This document shows positions 1 to 6,157 of a DNA stretch of 29,939 nt, piece by piece. Position 1 is the stretch's first letter, and each line of letters starts with the position of its first letter. Below the pieces are notes generated by a model. That model saw only the letters and a program-made list of their open reading frames with translations. It was not told the DNA's origin and ran no database searches. Both the position numbers and the translations under genes were made by a program. The stretch comes from UBA5976 sp037137575 (GTDB lineage Bacteria; Actinomycetota; Actinomycetes; S36-B12; UBA5976): positions 1 through 29,939 of the forward strand of contig JBAXKB010000012.1 in assembly GCA_037137575.1 (NCBI GenBank), in the 5' to 3' direction.

Positions 1-55
1 GAGCAAGCGGCTCATAATCGCTGTGTCGCCGGTTCAAGTCCGGCCCTCGGTACCA
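1..55 (+). tRNA. tRNA-Met (CAT), 5' end cut by window edge
   Basis: The 3' portion of an elongator tRNA-Met. A 5-bp anticodon stem AGCGG/TCGCT closes the 7-nt loop CTCATAA, which places anticodon CAT at its centre. It is followed by a short variable region and a perfect T arm, GCCGG-TTCAAGT-CCGGC. The 3' acceptor strand CCTCGGT, discriminator A and an encoded CCA (53-55) follow. The 5' acceptor strand and most of the D arm lie outside the window. A tRNA-Met just ahead of rpmG and MaoC genes is, from memory, a common actinobacterial arrangement. Elongator rather than initiator identity is inferred because the anticodon stem lacks the three consecutive G:C pairs of initiators. Confidence 0.9.
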
Positions 56-66
56 AACGCAAGACC

Positions 67-88
67 TGACTTAACAACCGTTAAGTCA
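67..88. repeat. 9-bp perfect inverted repeat between tRNA-Met and rpmG
   Basis: The arms TGACTTAAC and GTTAAGTCA pair perfectly around a 4-nt loop AACC. No T-run follows, so it is not a classical terminator. It ends about 20 nt before the rpmG start, and could be an RNA processing hairpin, a leader structure or a protein site. Confidence 0.6.
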
Positions 89-107
89 ACAAATGAAAGG
101 CACGACA

Positions 108-272
108 GTGGCTCGTAACGATATTCGTCCGAAAATTACTTTGGCTTGCGAAGAATGTAAAGAACGTAACTACATCTCACGTAAGAACCGCCGCAATGAT
201 CCAGATCGCCTGGAAATCAAGAAGCATTGCCCACGTTGCAACAAGCACACGGTTCATAAAGAAACTCGCTAA
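108..272 (+). CDS. rpmG: 50S ribosomal protein L33
   Basis: A 54-residue protein beginning MARNDIRPKITLACEEC, the typical bacterial L33, a small component of the large ribosomal subunit. Four cysteines in two CxxC pairs (C14, C17, C41, C44) form a zinc ribbon, so this is the zinc-containing form. The GTG at 108 is chosen because AAAGG (96-100) lies at good distance and the protein then matches the family length. An in-frame ATG at 93 would add five residues and overlap that ribosome-binding site. It follows tRNA-Met and precedes the MaoC pair. Confidence 0.95.
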   Translation: MARNDIRPKITLACEECKERNYISRKNRRNDPDRLEIKKHCPRCNKHTVHKETR

Positions 273-274
273 TC

Positions 275-286
275 CTTAACGTTAAG
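275..286. repeat. 12-bp palindrome after rpmG
   Basis: CTTAACGTTAAG is a perfect palindrome 2 nt after the rpmG stop and just before the AGAGG ribosome-binding site of the next gene. It reuses the half-site GTTAAG/CTTAAC found in the 67-88 inverted repeat. Confidence 0.5.
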
Positions 287-297
287 AGGTGTAGCCC

Positions 298-744
298 GTG
301 GGTATGAACCACGACATGATCGCTCACGCGTACCCTGCGTCGCAGCCGTATCTTGTCACACCCGAAAACATCGCAGCTTTCGCGGATGCAATCGGTGATA
401 GTAATCCGATTTATCGCGATAGCGAATATGCATTGTCCCTGGGGCATGATTCAGTTTGCGCCCCACCTACTTTCCCAATCGTTGCCACCATGGCCGCAAT
501 GGAAAAGTCATTTCACGATCCAGCACTGAACATGGATTACTCGCGCATTGTTCATAGTGACCAAAGATTTGAATATGTTCGCCCAATAAAAGTTGGTGAC
601 AAACTTGTTGTCACAACTGTAATTGAAGAAATTAAAGCACTTGGCAATAACGACATCGCAGTATTTCGCACCGAAGTAACTTCCAATGGCGAACCTGTTG
701 TCACTGGTTGGAGCAAGCTAGTTGTTCGTGGCGAAGAATCATGA
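298..744 (+). CDS. MaoC-like dehydratase, N-terminal-type (HadA-like) subunit
   Basis: A 148-residue hot-dog-fold protein resembling the non-catalytic partner of actinobacterial heterodimeric (R)-3-hydroxyacyl dehydratases (HadA of HadAB). The segment AIGDSNPIYRD aligns with the hydratase-2 motif GDxNPxH, but the catalytic His is Tyr39 while Asp34 is kept. This fits a scaffold or substrate-binding subunit. The GTG at 298 follows AGAGG (285-289); an ATG at 304 is an alternative start. Its stop overlaps the next start (ATGA), implying translational coupling and a heterodimer. In mycobacteria this pair next to rpmG serves fatty-acid elongation for mycolates. The substrate here is unknown. Confidence 0.82.
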   Translation: MGMNHDMIAHAYPASQPYLVTPENIAAFADAIGDSNPIYRDSEYALSLGHDSVCAPPTFPIVATMAAMEKSFHDPALNMDYSRIVHSDQRFEYVRPIKVGDKLVVTTVIEEIKALGNNDIAVFRTEVTSNGEPVVTGWSKLVVRGEES

Positions 745-1163
745 CAGATTTTTCTGCCCTAGTCGTCGGCGATGAGTTGCCCGTCGTTGAAAAGTTTTTT
801 ACCCGAGCGCAGTTAATTGCATATGCACAAGCTTCAGGCGACATGAACCCAATCCATCAAGATGAAGTCGTGGCTAAATCTGTTGGTCTTCCAGACATTA
901 TTGCGCATGGCATGTTAACTATGGGCGCGGCAATTCAGGTAGTGACTGATTGGGTTAAAGACCCAACCGCTGTAATTGACTACTCAGTTCGTATGACCCG
1001 GCCAGTAGTAGTGCCTAACACCGCTGAAGGTGTGCTCGTTACTTTTGGCGCAAAAGTTGCTGCAATTAATGACGACGGCACTGTGCGCATTGATCTGAGC
1101 GCAGTTTTTGCCGAGCAAACTGTCTTGGGTCAAGCTCGCGCCACAGTTCGCCTGCCACAATAG
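741..1163 (+). CDS. MaoC-like dehydratase, catalytic (HadB-like) subunit
   Basis: A 140-residue hot-dog-fold hydratase/dehydratase. It has the complete hydratase-2 motif ASGDMNPIHQD with catalytic Asp34 and His39, followed by the small-residue-rich AHGMLTMG helix typical of MaoC enzymes. Together with the preceding gene it should form a HadAB-type heterodimer acting on (R)-3-hydroxyacyl thioesters, probably in fatty-acid synthesis. The ATG at 741 is preferred because it overlaps the upstream stop as ATGA; an earlier in-frame start would overlap the upstream coding region more. It is followed 8 nt later by murB. Confidence 0.87.
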   Translation: MTDFSALVVGDELPVVEKFFTRAQLIAYAQASGDMNPIHQDEVVAKSVGLPDIIAHGMLTMGAAIQVVTDWVKDPTAVIDYSVRMTRPVVVPNTAEGVLVTFGAKVAAINDDGTVRIDLSAVFAEQTVLGQARATVRLPQ

Positions 1164-1171
1164 AAGTCATC

Positions 1172-2170
1172 ATGACATCGCTTGCCGAATACACCACCTT
1201 GCGCGTTGGTGGTACGCCCAATTCACTCACCGTGGCCACTTCGCAAGAGCAGATAATTGAAATAGTTGCCCAGGCTGATGCCGATGGGCGCTCGCTACTA
1301 ATTATCGGCAGTGGTAGCAACCTGGTTGTGTCGGATGACTTTGCGGGCGATGTATTAGTAATTGCTAACAAAGGTATTGAAAATGATGCCAGCGCTTGTG
1401 CCGGGGCTTGGGTCACTGTGCAAGCCGGCGAGAATCTGGACGATTTTGTGGCACTTGCCGTGTCATCGGGCTGGACTGGTGTTGAGACACTTTCGGGTAT
1501 TCCGGGCACAGTTGGTGCCACACCAACCCAAAATGTTGGCGCATACGGTCAACAAGTCAGCGACACCATCGCACAGGTGCGGGCCTATAACCGTGAAACT
1601 CAAAAAGTTGAAACCTTGTTCATGCAAAATTGTGAGTTCGGATATCGCAGCTCAATATTTAAGACACACCCAACTCGCTGGGTTATCTTAAGCGTTATCT
1701 TTCAATTACCACTCGGCACGATTTCCCAGCCAATTAGTTATAACGAGTTGGCGGCCCAACTTAATGTTGAACTTGGTTCGCGCATTGCATTGCAAGATGT
1801 GCGTGCTGCTGTGCTGGCTGTGCGCGCTAGCAAAGGCATGATTTTATCTGACGCAGATCACGACACTTGGAGTACTGGATCGTTCTTCACTAACCCAATT
1901 GTTGCTGTTGCACCTGATGGTGCATCCGCTTGGGCAACTGCCGATGGCAGAACAAAAGTTAGTGCCGCTTGGTTAATCGAAAATTCTGGCTTAAGTAAAG
2001 GTTTTGGCTTGAACGACCGAGTCACAATTTCGAATAAGCATTCGCTTGCGATCACAAACAGGGGATCAGGGACGGCAACGGATGTTCTTGAGCTAGCGGC
2101 GCACATTCAAGAAACTGTCCACACAAAGTTTGGCATCGCACTTGATGTTGAACCACAGATTGTGCGCTAA
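1172..2170 (+). CDS. murB: UDP-N-acetylenolpyruvoylglucosamine reductase
   Basis: A 332-residue cytoplasmic FAD enzyme that reduces UDP-GlcNAc-enolpyruvate with NADPH to UDP-MurNAc in peptidoglycan synthesis. FAD-binding elements include TTLRVGG near residue 8, IGSGSNLVVSD near 45 and LSGIPGTVGATPTQNVGAYG near 108-127. The probable catalytic set is present: Arg159 in GYRSSIF, Ser237 in TGSFFTNP and Glu327 near the C-terminus in DVEPQ. The AWLIENSG and ISNKHSLAITNRG motifs are typical. Length suits a type I MurB. It lies 8 nt after the MaoC gene and 4 nt before the DUF6912 gene, suggesting one transcript. Confidence 0.96.
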   Translation: MTSLAEYTTLRVGGTPNSLTVATSQEQIIEIVAQADADGRSLLIIGSGSNLVVSDDFAGDVLVIANKGIENDASACAGAWVTVQAGENLDDFVALAVSSGWTGVETLSGIPGTVGATPTQNVGAYGQQVSDTIAQVRAYNRETQKVETLFMQNCEFGYRSSIFKTHPTRWVILSVIFQLPLGTISQPISYNELAAQLNVELGSRIALQDVRAAVLAVRASKGMILSDADHDTWSTGSFFTNPIVAVAPDGASAWATADGRTKVSAAWLIENSGLSKGFGLNDRVTISNKHSLAITNRGSGTATDVLELAAHIQETVHTKFGIALDVEPQIVR

Positions 2171-2174
2171 CTTC

Positions 2175-2555
2175 ATGCGGATATATTGCGTAGTAAATCG
2201 CAGTGACCTGGAGTTACTAAATGGTCAAGGCGTAATTGCTAGCGATGTTGTCAGGGAACTCACTGTTTTCGCGCAAACCCAGCAATGGATTCTCATGCAA
2301 GACGAAACTGACTCTGAAGTTCTCGATGAAGAGATCTTGCAAAAAGCAGCTGATGCTGGCACACAGCCCGGCTTTGTATTAGTAGCACAAGCATCTGATG
2401 TGCACGTAAGCGAACAAAACCCAGAACTTGGTTTGGTGCAGGTGAGTATGCCTATTCGGGCCAAAGATGTAGCGGCTTTCTTCCAAGTTGACCAAAATGG
2501 TGAACTTTCGTGGTTTGGCCCCACTGAATTGCCAGTTTTACTCGATTTGGGCTGA
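2175..2555 (+). CDS. DUF6912-like hypothetical protein
   Basis: A 126-residue soluble protein beginning MRIYCVVNRSDLELL and ending with ELSWFGPTELPVLLDLG. This start, an acidic helical middle, a strand with VQVSMPIRAKDVAAFF, and an ELxWF...E(I/L)P ending match my recollection of the actinobacterial DUF6912 family, whose function is unknown. The ATG at 2175 is chosen because it sits 4 nt after the murB stop and gives the family-typical N-terminus. There is no signal peptide or membrane segment. Family assignment is from pattern memory only. Confidence 0.65.
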   Translation: MRIYCVVNRSDLELLNGQGVIASDVVRELTVFAQTQQWILMQDETDSEVLDEEILQKAADAGTQPGFVLVAQASDVHVSEQNPELGLVQVSMPIRAKDVAAFFQVDQNGELSWFGPTELPVLLDLG

Positions 2556-2567
2556 TAATCCCTGTTT

Positions 2568-2594
2568 TTGGCACTCAAATTGACCGAGTGCCAA
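2568..2594. promoter_or_regulatory. CIRCE-like operator 1 (variant), groESL
   Basis: TTGGCACTC, 9 nt, GAGTGCCAA. This is a perfect 9-9-9 inverted repeat matching the HrcA operator consensus TTAGCACTC-N9-GAGTGCTAA except for a symmetric change at the third position of each arm (A to G, T to C). The symmetry is preserved, so selection for binding is likely. Its spacer contains the -35 hexamer. Confidence 0.82.
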
Positions 2595-2608
2595 TTCCCT
2601 TTTAGATT
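2580..2608 (+). promoter_or_regulatory. groESL promoter (TTGACC-N17-TAGATT)
   Basis: A -35 TTGACC (2580-2585) and -10 TAGATT (2603-2608) are separated by 17 bp, a good vegetative sigma promoter. Predicted initiation near 2614-2616 falls at the start of the second CIRCE. Confidence 0.75.
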
Positions 2609-2612
2609 TGGA

Positions 2613-2639
2613 TTAGCACCCGAGCCTTTCGAGTGCTAA
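2613..2639. promoter_or_regulatory. CIRCE operator 2, groESL
   Basis: TTAGCACCC, 9 nt, GAGTGCTAA. It matches the CIRCE consensus at 17 of 18 arm positions (T to C at position 8 of the left arm). It is centred 45 bp downstream of operator 1 and covers the predicted transcription start. HrcA repression relieved by heat is expected. Confidence 0.93.
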
Positions 2640-2671
2640 TCGCAGGAAAATCTAGCAATAGGAGACAGGCC

Positions 2672-2971
2672 GTGTCGGTCAACATTAAGCCACTTGAGGA
2701 TCGCATCCTCGTTCAGTCATTGGAAGCCGAGCAGACTACTGCTTCAGGTTTGGTAATCCCAGATACTGCAAAAGAAAAGCCACAAGAAGGCACAGTAATC
2801 GCAGTTGGTCCCGGTCGTTTTGATGAATCAGGGCAGAACCGCATCCCAGTTGATGTCAAAGTCGGCGATGTTGTTATCTATTCAAAGTACGGCGGCACTG
2901 AAGTGAAGTACGCAGGCACTGAGTACTTGTTGCTAAATGCCCGCGACATCTTGGCAATTGTAGAGAAGTAG
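2672..2971 (+). CDS. groES: co-chaperonin GroES
   Basis: A 99-residue GroES, the heptameric lid of the GroEL chamber. It begins MSVNIKPLEDRILVQ and contains the mobile-loop region around EAEQTTASGLVIPDTA (residues 19-34), then VIAVGPGR and the C-terminal YLLLNARDILAIVE. The GTG at 2672 is preferred: GGAG (2661-2664) lies 7 nt upstream and the length is standard. An earlier in-frame start at 2633 would lie inside CIRCE 2 and is not credible. groEL follows after 3 nt, so the two form the heat-shock operon governed by the CIRCE sites. Confidence 0.97.
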   Translation: MSVNIKPLEDRILVQSLEAEQTTASGLVIPDTAKEKPQEGTVIAVGPGRFDESGQNRIPVDVKVGDVVIYSKYGGTEVKYAGTEYLLLNARDILAIVEK

Positions 2972-2974
2972 TCA

Positions 2975-4603
2975 ATGCCAAAAACCGTTGAATTCGACGA
3001 GGAAGCTCGTCGCGCGCTTGAGCGTGGAGTAAATGCACTTGCGGACGCTGTCAAGGTAACTCTTGGTCCACGCGGTCGCAATGTGGTCATCAGCAAATCT
3101 TGGGGCGCGCCGACCATCACTAATGATGGTGTGACAATCGCCAAAGAGATTGAACTTGATGATCCATACGAAAACCTTGGTGCGCAGTTAGCTAAAGAAG
3201 TTGCCACCAAGACCAACGATGTTGCCGGTGACGGAACAACTACCGCAACCGTTTTGGCGCAGGCGCTTGTTCGCGAAGGTCTAAAGGTTGTCGCCGCTGG
3301 CGGCGCACCACGCGATCTTAAAGCTGGCATTGATGCAGCGGTTGCTGCGGTGCAAGAAGAACTTTTGCGTATTGCCCGCCCAGTTGCAGGTAAAGAAGAA
3401 ATTGCTCAGGTTGCTGCTATTAGCAGCCAGGACAACCTAATCGGTGAGTTAATTGCTGATGCATTCGACAAGGTTGGCAAGGACGGTGTTATTTCTGTTG
3501 AAGAATCAAGCACCACTGCAACTGAACTTGAATTCACTGAAGGTATGCAGTTCGACAAGGGTTACATTTCACCGTACTTCGTAACTGATGCCGATCGTAT
3601 GGAAGCCATTTTGGAAAATCCATACATCTTGCTGTCACAGAACAAAATCTCCAGCGTTTCTGAATTGCTACCTATCTTGGAAAAGATTGCACAGTCTGGC
3701 AAACCGCTAATGATTATCTCTGAAGATGTTGATGGTGAAGCGCTTTCTACTTTGGTAGTTAACCGGATTCGTGGCACCTTCCCATCAGTTGCTGTAAAGG
3801 CTCCTGCTTTCGGTGATCGCCGCAAGGCTATCTTGGAAGATATCGCAATCCTTACTGGCGCAACTGTTGTTGCTCCAGAAATTGGTTTGAAGCTTGATCA
3901 GGTTGGCGTTGAGGTACTTGGTACCGCTCGTCGCGTGATTGTTTCTAAGGACAACACCACAATTGTTGATGGTGGTGGCGATAGTTCAGTTGTGGCTGAT
4001 CGCGTTGCGCAGATTCGTCGTGAATCAGAAAATTCAGATTCCGATTGGGATCGCGAAAAATTGCAGGAACGACTAGCCAAACTCTCTGGTGGCGTTTGTG
4101 TAATCAAGGTTGGCGCGCACACCGAAGTTGAACTTAAAGAAAAGAAGCACCGCATCGAAGATGCTGTCTCAGCAACTCGCGCAGCGATTGAAGAAGGAAT
4201 CGTCTCTGGTGGCGGTTCGGCTTTAGTTCACGCAGTTGCAGTTCTTGAAGGCAATCTTGGTCTCACTGGTGATCAGGCAACTGGCGTACAAATTGTGCGT
4301 AAGGGTGCTGTTGAGCCACTTCGTTGGATTGCTGAGAATGCTGGTTTCGAAGGTTATGTTGTCACCGCTAAAGTTGCCGAACTTGGCGTTGGCCAGGGTC
4401 TTAACGCAGCAACTGGTGAATACGGCGATCTAATTGGCATGGGTGTTATTGACCCGGTCAAGGTGACTCGCAGTGCGCTTGAAAACGCAGCTTCAATTGC
4501 TGGCATGCTGCTAACAACTGAAGTGCTTGTTGTTGAAAAGAAAGAAACTGACTCAGATGAAGCTAGTGGTCATGGCCACAAGCATCACGGGCACGCACAC
4601 TAA
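2975..4603 (+). CDS. groEL: chaperonin GroEL, operonic GroEL1-type with His-rich tail
   Basis: A 542-residue ATP-dependent chaperonin. Visible signatures are LGPRGRNVV (residues 30-38), the nucleotide-binding DVAGDGTTTAT (82-92), KAPAFGDRRKAILEDIA in the apical domain, and GGGSALVHA in the distal equatorial part. The C-terminus ends in a histidine-rich segment with six His in the last 11 residues instead of the Gly-Gly-Met repeats of GroEL2 or E. coli GroEL. Actinobacterial GroEL1 encoded beside groES typically has such a tail, and a separate groEL2 usually lies elsewhere (not visible here). It starts 3 nt after groES and ends at a strong terminator. Confidence 0.96.
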   Translation: MPKTVEFDEEARRALERGVNALADAVKVTLGPRGRNVVISKSWGAPTITNDGVTIAKEIELDDPYENLGAQLAKEVATKTNDVAGDGTTTATVLAQALVREGLKVVAAGGAPRDLKAGIDAAVAAVQEELLRIARPVAGKEEIAQVAAISSQDNLIGELIADAFDKVGKDGVISVEESSTTATELEFTEGMQFDKGYISPYFVTDADRMEAILENPYILLSQNKISSVSELLPILEKIAQSGKPLMIISEDVDGEALSTLVVNRIRGTFPSVAVKAPAFGDRRKAILEDIAILTGATVVAPEIGLKLDQVGVEVLGTARRVIVSKDNTTIVDGGGDSSVVADRVAQIRRESENSDSDWDREKLQERLAKLSGGVCVIKVGAHTEVELKEKKHRIEDAVSATRAAIEEGIVSGGGSALVHAVAVLEGNLGLTGDQATGVQIVRKGAVEPLRWIAENAGFEGYVVTAKVAELGVGQGLNAATGEYGDLIGMGVIDPVKVTRSALENAASIAGMLLTTEVLVVEKKETDSDEASGHGHKHHGHAH

Positions 4604-4612
4604 ATTCTAGAA

Positions 4613-4653
4613 AAAAGTAATGGCCCCGAGATTTTCTCGGGGCCATTACTTTT
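4613..4653. terminator. Bidirectional intrinsic terminator between groEL and whiB3
   Basis: An 18-bp perfect stem (4613-4630 with 4636-4653) closes a 5-nt loop ATTTT. The GC core GGCCCCGAG is flanked by A-run and T-run ends, so either strand reads as stem plus U-tract. It sits between convergent groEL and whiB3 and should end both transcripts. Confidence 0.93.
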
Positions 4654-4674
4654 CGGTTACACAACAAAAACTAT

Positions 4675-4980
4675 TTAACTTACTTGGACGTCGCGGTCCT
4701 TGCGGTCCTTGCGACGCTGCAAAACATCGCGTTCTTCTTCACTTAGGCCACCCCAGACGCCGTATGGTTCACGAACTGCAAGCGCATGTTCCAAGCACTG
4801 AGCAATAACTGGGCAGGCGGTGCAAACGGCTTTAGCATTTGCCACTCGGCGCTCACGTGCTTGTCCTCGTTCACCATCTGGGTGATAAAACACTGCTGAA
4901 TCAAGGCCGCGGCATAGTGCGTCTAGTTGCCAGTCCCAAAAATCGGCGTTTGGGCCAGGGAGTCGAGTCAGATCCGCCAT
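4675..4980 (-). CDS. whiB3: WhiB-family iron-sulfur transcriptional regulator, WhiB3/WhiD type
   Basis: A 101-residue redox-sensing transcription factor. Four cysteines (C23, C53, C56, C62; C-x29-C-x2-C-x5-C) should bind a 4Fe-4S cluster, and the beta-turn motif EPYGVWGGLSEEER (about 71-84) contacts the principal sigma factor in this family. The N-terminal LPGPNADFWDWQLDALCRG and FYHPDGERG closely resemble mycobacterial WhiB3, and a basic tail (RRKDRKDR) provides DNA contacts. Position beside groES-groEL1 and near guaB is also as in Mycobacterium, from memory. On its own strand a promoter TTGACC-N18-TACATT lies about 50-80 nt upstream and AGGACC serves as ribosome-binding site. Confidence 0.93.
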   Translation of the reverse strand: MADLTRLPGPNADFWDWQLDALCRGLDSAVFYHPDGERGQARERRVANAKAVCTACPVIAQCLEHALAVREPYGVWGGLSEEERDVLQRRKDRKDRDVQVS

Positions 4981-5028
4981 GTGCAGGTCCTATTCAGTGA
5001 AGGTGTTTCCGAGAGTATCTCTGCTCCT

Positions 5029-5058
5029 AATGTACAAAGCGGTTCATAGGTTGGTCAA
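5029..5058 (-). promoter_or_regulatory. whiB3 promoter (TTGACC-N18-TACATT, minus strand)
   Basis: On the minus strand, TTGACC (5053-5058) and TACATT (5029-5034) are 18 bp apart. Initiation near 5022 would give a roughly 42-nt leader ahead of the whiB3 ATG. Confidence 0.65.
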
Positions 5059-5078
5059 GTATTTTGGCAAAGTTAGTC

Positions 5079-5091
5079 AGGCGAGTCGCCT
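5079..5091. repeat. Palindrome in the whiB3-merR intergenic region
   Basis: AGGCGA-G-TCGCCT is a perfect 6-bp inverted repeat with a 1-nt centre. It lies about 60 bp upstream of the MerR-type start and about 20 bp upstream of the whiB3 -35. It is a candidate operator for the divergent pair; the binding protein is unknown. Confidence 0.5.
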
Positions 5092-5139
5092 AAAAAACGA
5101 GCAAAACCGCTAAATAATGCGCATTTGTGTGTTCAGTAT

Positions 5140-5145
5140 CACAAT
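5140..5145 (+). promoter_or_regulatory. Candidate -10 element for leaderless merR-type mRNA
   Basis: CACAAT ends exactly 6 nt before the ATG at 5152 and no ribosome-binding site is visible. This places predicted initiation at the A of the start codon. No clear -35 is seen. Confidence 0.45.
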
Positions 5146-5151
5146 AGACAA

Positions 5152-6093
5152 ATGGAAAGCGCGCCAAATACCAGCCCCGAGGCGGGTCTAACTGTGGCCG
5201 CTGTGGCTCGGCGAATTGGGGTTGCTCCAGATACATTGCGAACTTGGGATCGCCGTTATGGAATGGGACCAAGCCAACACATGCCAGGAAAACATCGCCG
5301 CTATAACTCAGACGACATGGCCCGACTAGAAATTATGCGTCGTCTCGTGATGGATGGCGTTATGCCAGCTGAAGCGGCCAGGGTAGCGCAGATTTCAGAC
5401 TTAAAAAATCTAGTTAAGCCACTTACCGAATTACACCTAGTCACAAATGAAGAAATGCCTGAGGGCGTAATTGAATTTGATAGTCCGAAAAATGCGTGTC
5501 GGGGGCTGACTCGCGCAGCTGCGATGTTGGACGATAACGCTTGCCACGTTTTAGTGTCACGGTTGCTCGATTCAAAGGGAGTGCTCTGGACTTGGGACAA
5601 TGTGATTGTGCCAGTGTTAGTTGCACTGGGTGAAAAATGGGCAAGCACCGGTGAGGGAACTGAAATAGAGCACATGCTCTCCGAAGTAATTATCAGCGAA
5701 CTAAAAGCAGTTTCGTTATCGATCGATCAGCCGGTAAATGCTCGACCAGTTCTACTGGTGTCAGCTCCACATGAACAACACACACTGCCACTTTATGCTG
5801 TTGCGGCGGCGCTAGCCGAACATCAGATCTCAAGCCGAATTTTGGGCGCTCGTATGCCAGCAGAGGCTTTAGCTTCGACGTGTCGCAAACTTGGCCCGAG
5901 CGCGGTCGTAATTTGGTCGCAGTCCCTCGGAACGGCAGATTTGGAAACTTGGCGCGCAATTGAACCACAGCGCCCAGCACCACTAAAACTCGCTATTGGC
6001 CCAGGCTGGGGCGCGGACTTACCCGGCGATGTCACCAACACCTCTACTTTGGCGCAGACGCTAATCTCGTTAGCCCAAGCCTGCGGCCACTAA
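5152..6093 (+). CDS. MerR-family regulator with B12-binding domain, CarH/LitR-like
   Basis: A 313-residue probable cobalamin-dependent repressor. Residues 13-80 form a MerR winged helix (TVAAVARRIGVAPDTLRTWDRRYG, then KHRRYNSDDMARLEIM). Residues about 110-190 are a helical-bundle domain with the signature W163-x9-E173-H174. Residues about 198-310 are a Rossmann-like B12 domain with E208-x-H210. In Thermus CarH the equivalents, as I recall, are W131, E141, H142 and E175-x-H177, with near-identical spacing; that His is the lower cobalt ligand and W-x9-E-H surrounds the adenosyl group. The usual Gly after E-x-H-x-x is Pro213 here. The ATG at 5152 gives the compact N-terminus; TTG at 5125 is less likely. 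Light-dependent DNA release is inference. Targets are unknown, and autoregulation and whiB3 are candidates. Confidence 0.85.
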   Translation: MESAPNTSPEAGLTVAAVARRIGVAPDTLRTWDRRYGMGPSQHMPGKHRRYNSDDMARLEIMRRLVMDGVMPAEAARVAQISDLKNLVKPLTELHLVTNEEMPEGVIEFDSPKNACRGLTRAAAMLDDNACHVLVSRLLDSKGVLWTWDNVIVPVLVALGEKWASTGEGTEIEHMLSEVIISELKAVSLSIDQPVNARPVLLVSAPHEQHTLPLYAVAAALAEHQISSRILGARMPAEALASTCRKLGPSAVVIWSQSLGTADLETWRAIEPQRPAPLKLAIGPGWGADLPGDVTNTSTLAQTLISLAQACGH

Positions 6094-6127
6094 TTTTTAC
6101 CCAAGGCCCGCTTGGCGGTAACCTTGA

Positions 6128-6148
6128 GTGACTTGCCACGACAGTCAC
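6128..6148 (+). promoter_or_regulatory. Small hairpin abutting the guaB ribosome-binding site
   Basis: GTGACT and AGTCAC form a 6-bp stem around 9 nt, ending immediately before GAGG (6149-6152) of guaB. A second 5-bp hairpin (CCAAG-GCCCG-CTTGG) lies at 6101-6115. A leader structure is possible, but both stems are short. Confidence 0.35.
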
Positions 6149-6157
6149 GAGGTACAC

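Noticed and set aside
93..107. ATG 93 as the rpmG start
   Set aside because: It would place the ribosome-binding AAAGG inside the coding region and add residues not found in L33 proteins.
708..740. Earlier start for the HadB-like protein
   Set aside because: It would overlap the preceding gene by 37 nt; ATG 741 gives the classic ATGA overlap and a family-like N-terminus.
2633..2671. Upstream in-frame start extending GroES by 13 residues
   Set aside because: It lies inside CIRCE 2; GTG 2672 has a good GGAG at 7 nt and gives the standard GroES length.
2878..3330. Open frame on the minus strand opposite groES/groEL
   Set aside because: Shadow of strongly conserved coding sequence; low-complexity Ser/Ala/Arg composition and no ribosome-binding site. 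Similar shadows opposite murB, guaB, purH and other genes were dropped for the same reason.
4620..4808. Plus-strand open frame at the groEL-whiB3 junction
   Set aside because: It begins within the terminator hairpin and runs antisense through whiB3, whose Cys motif is clearly real.
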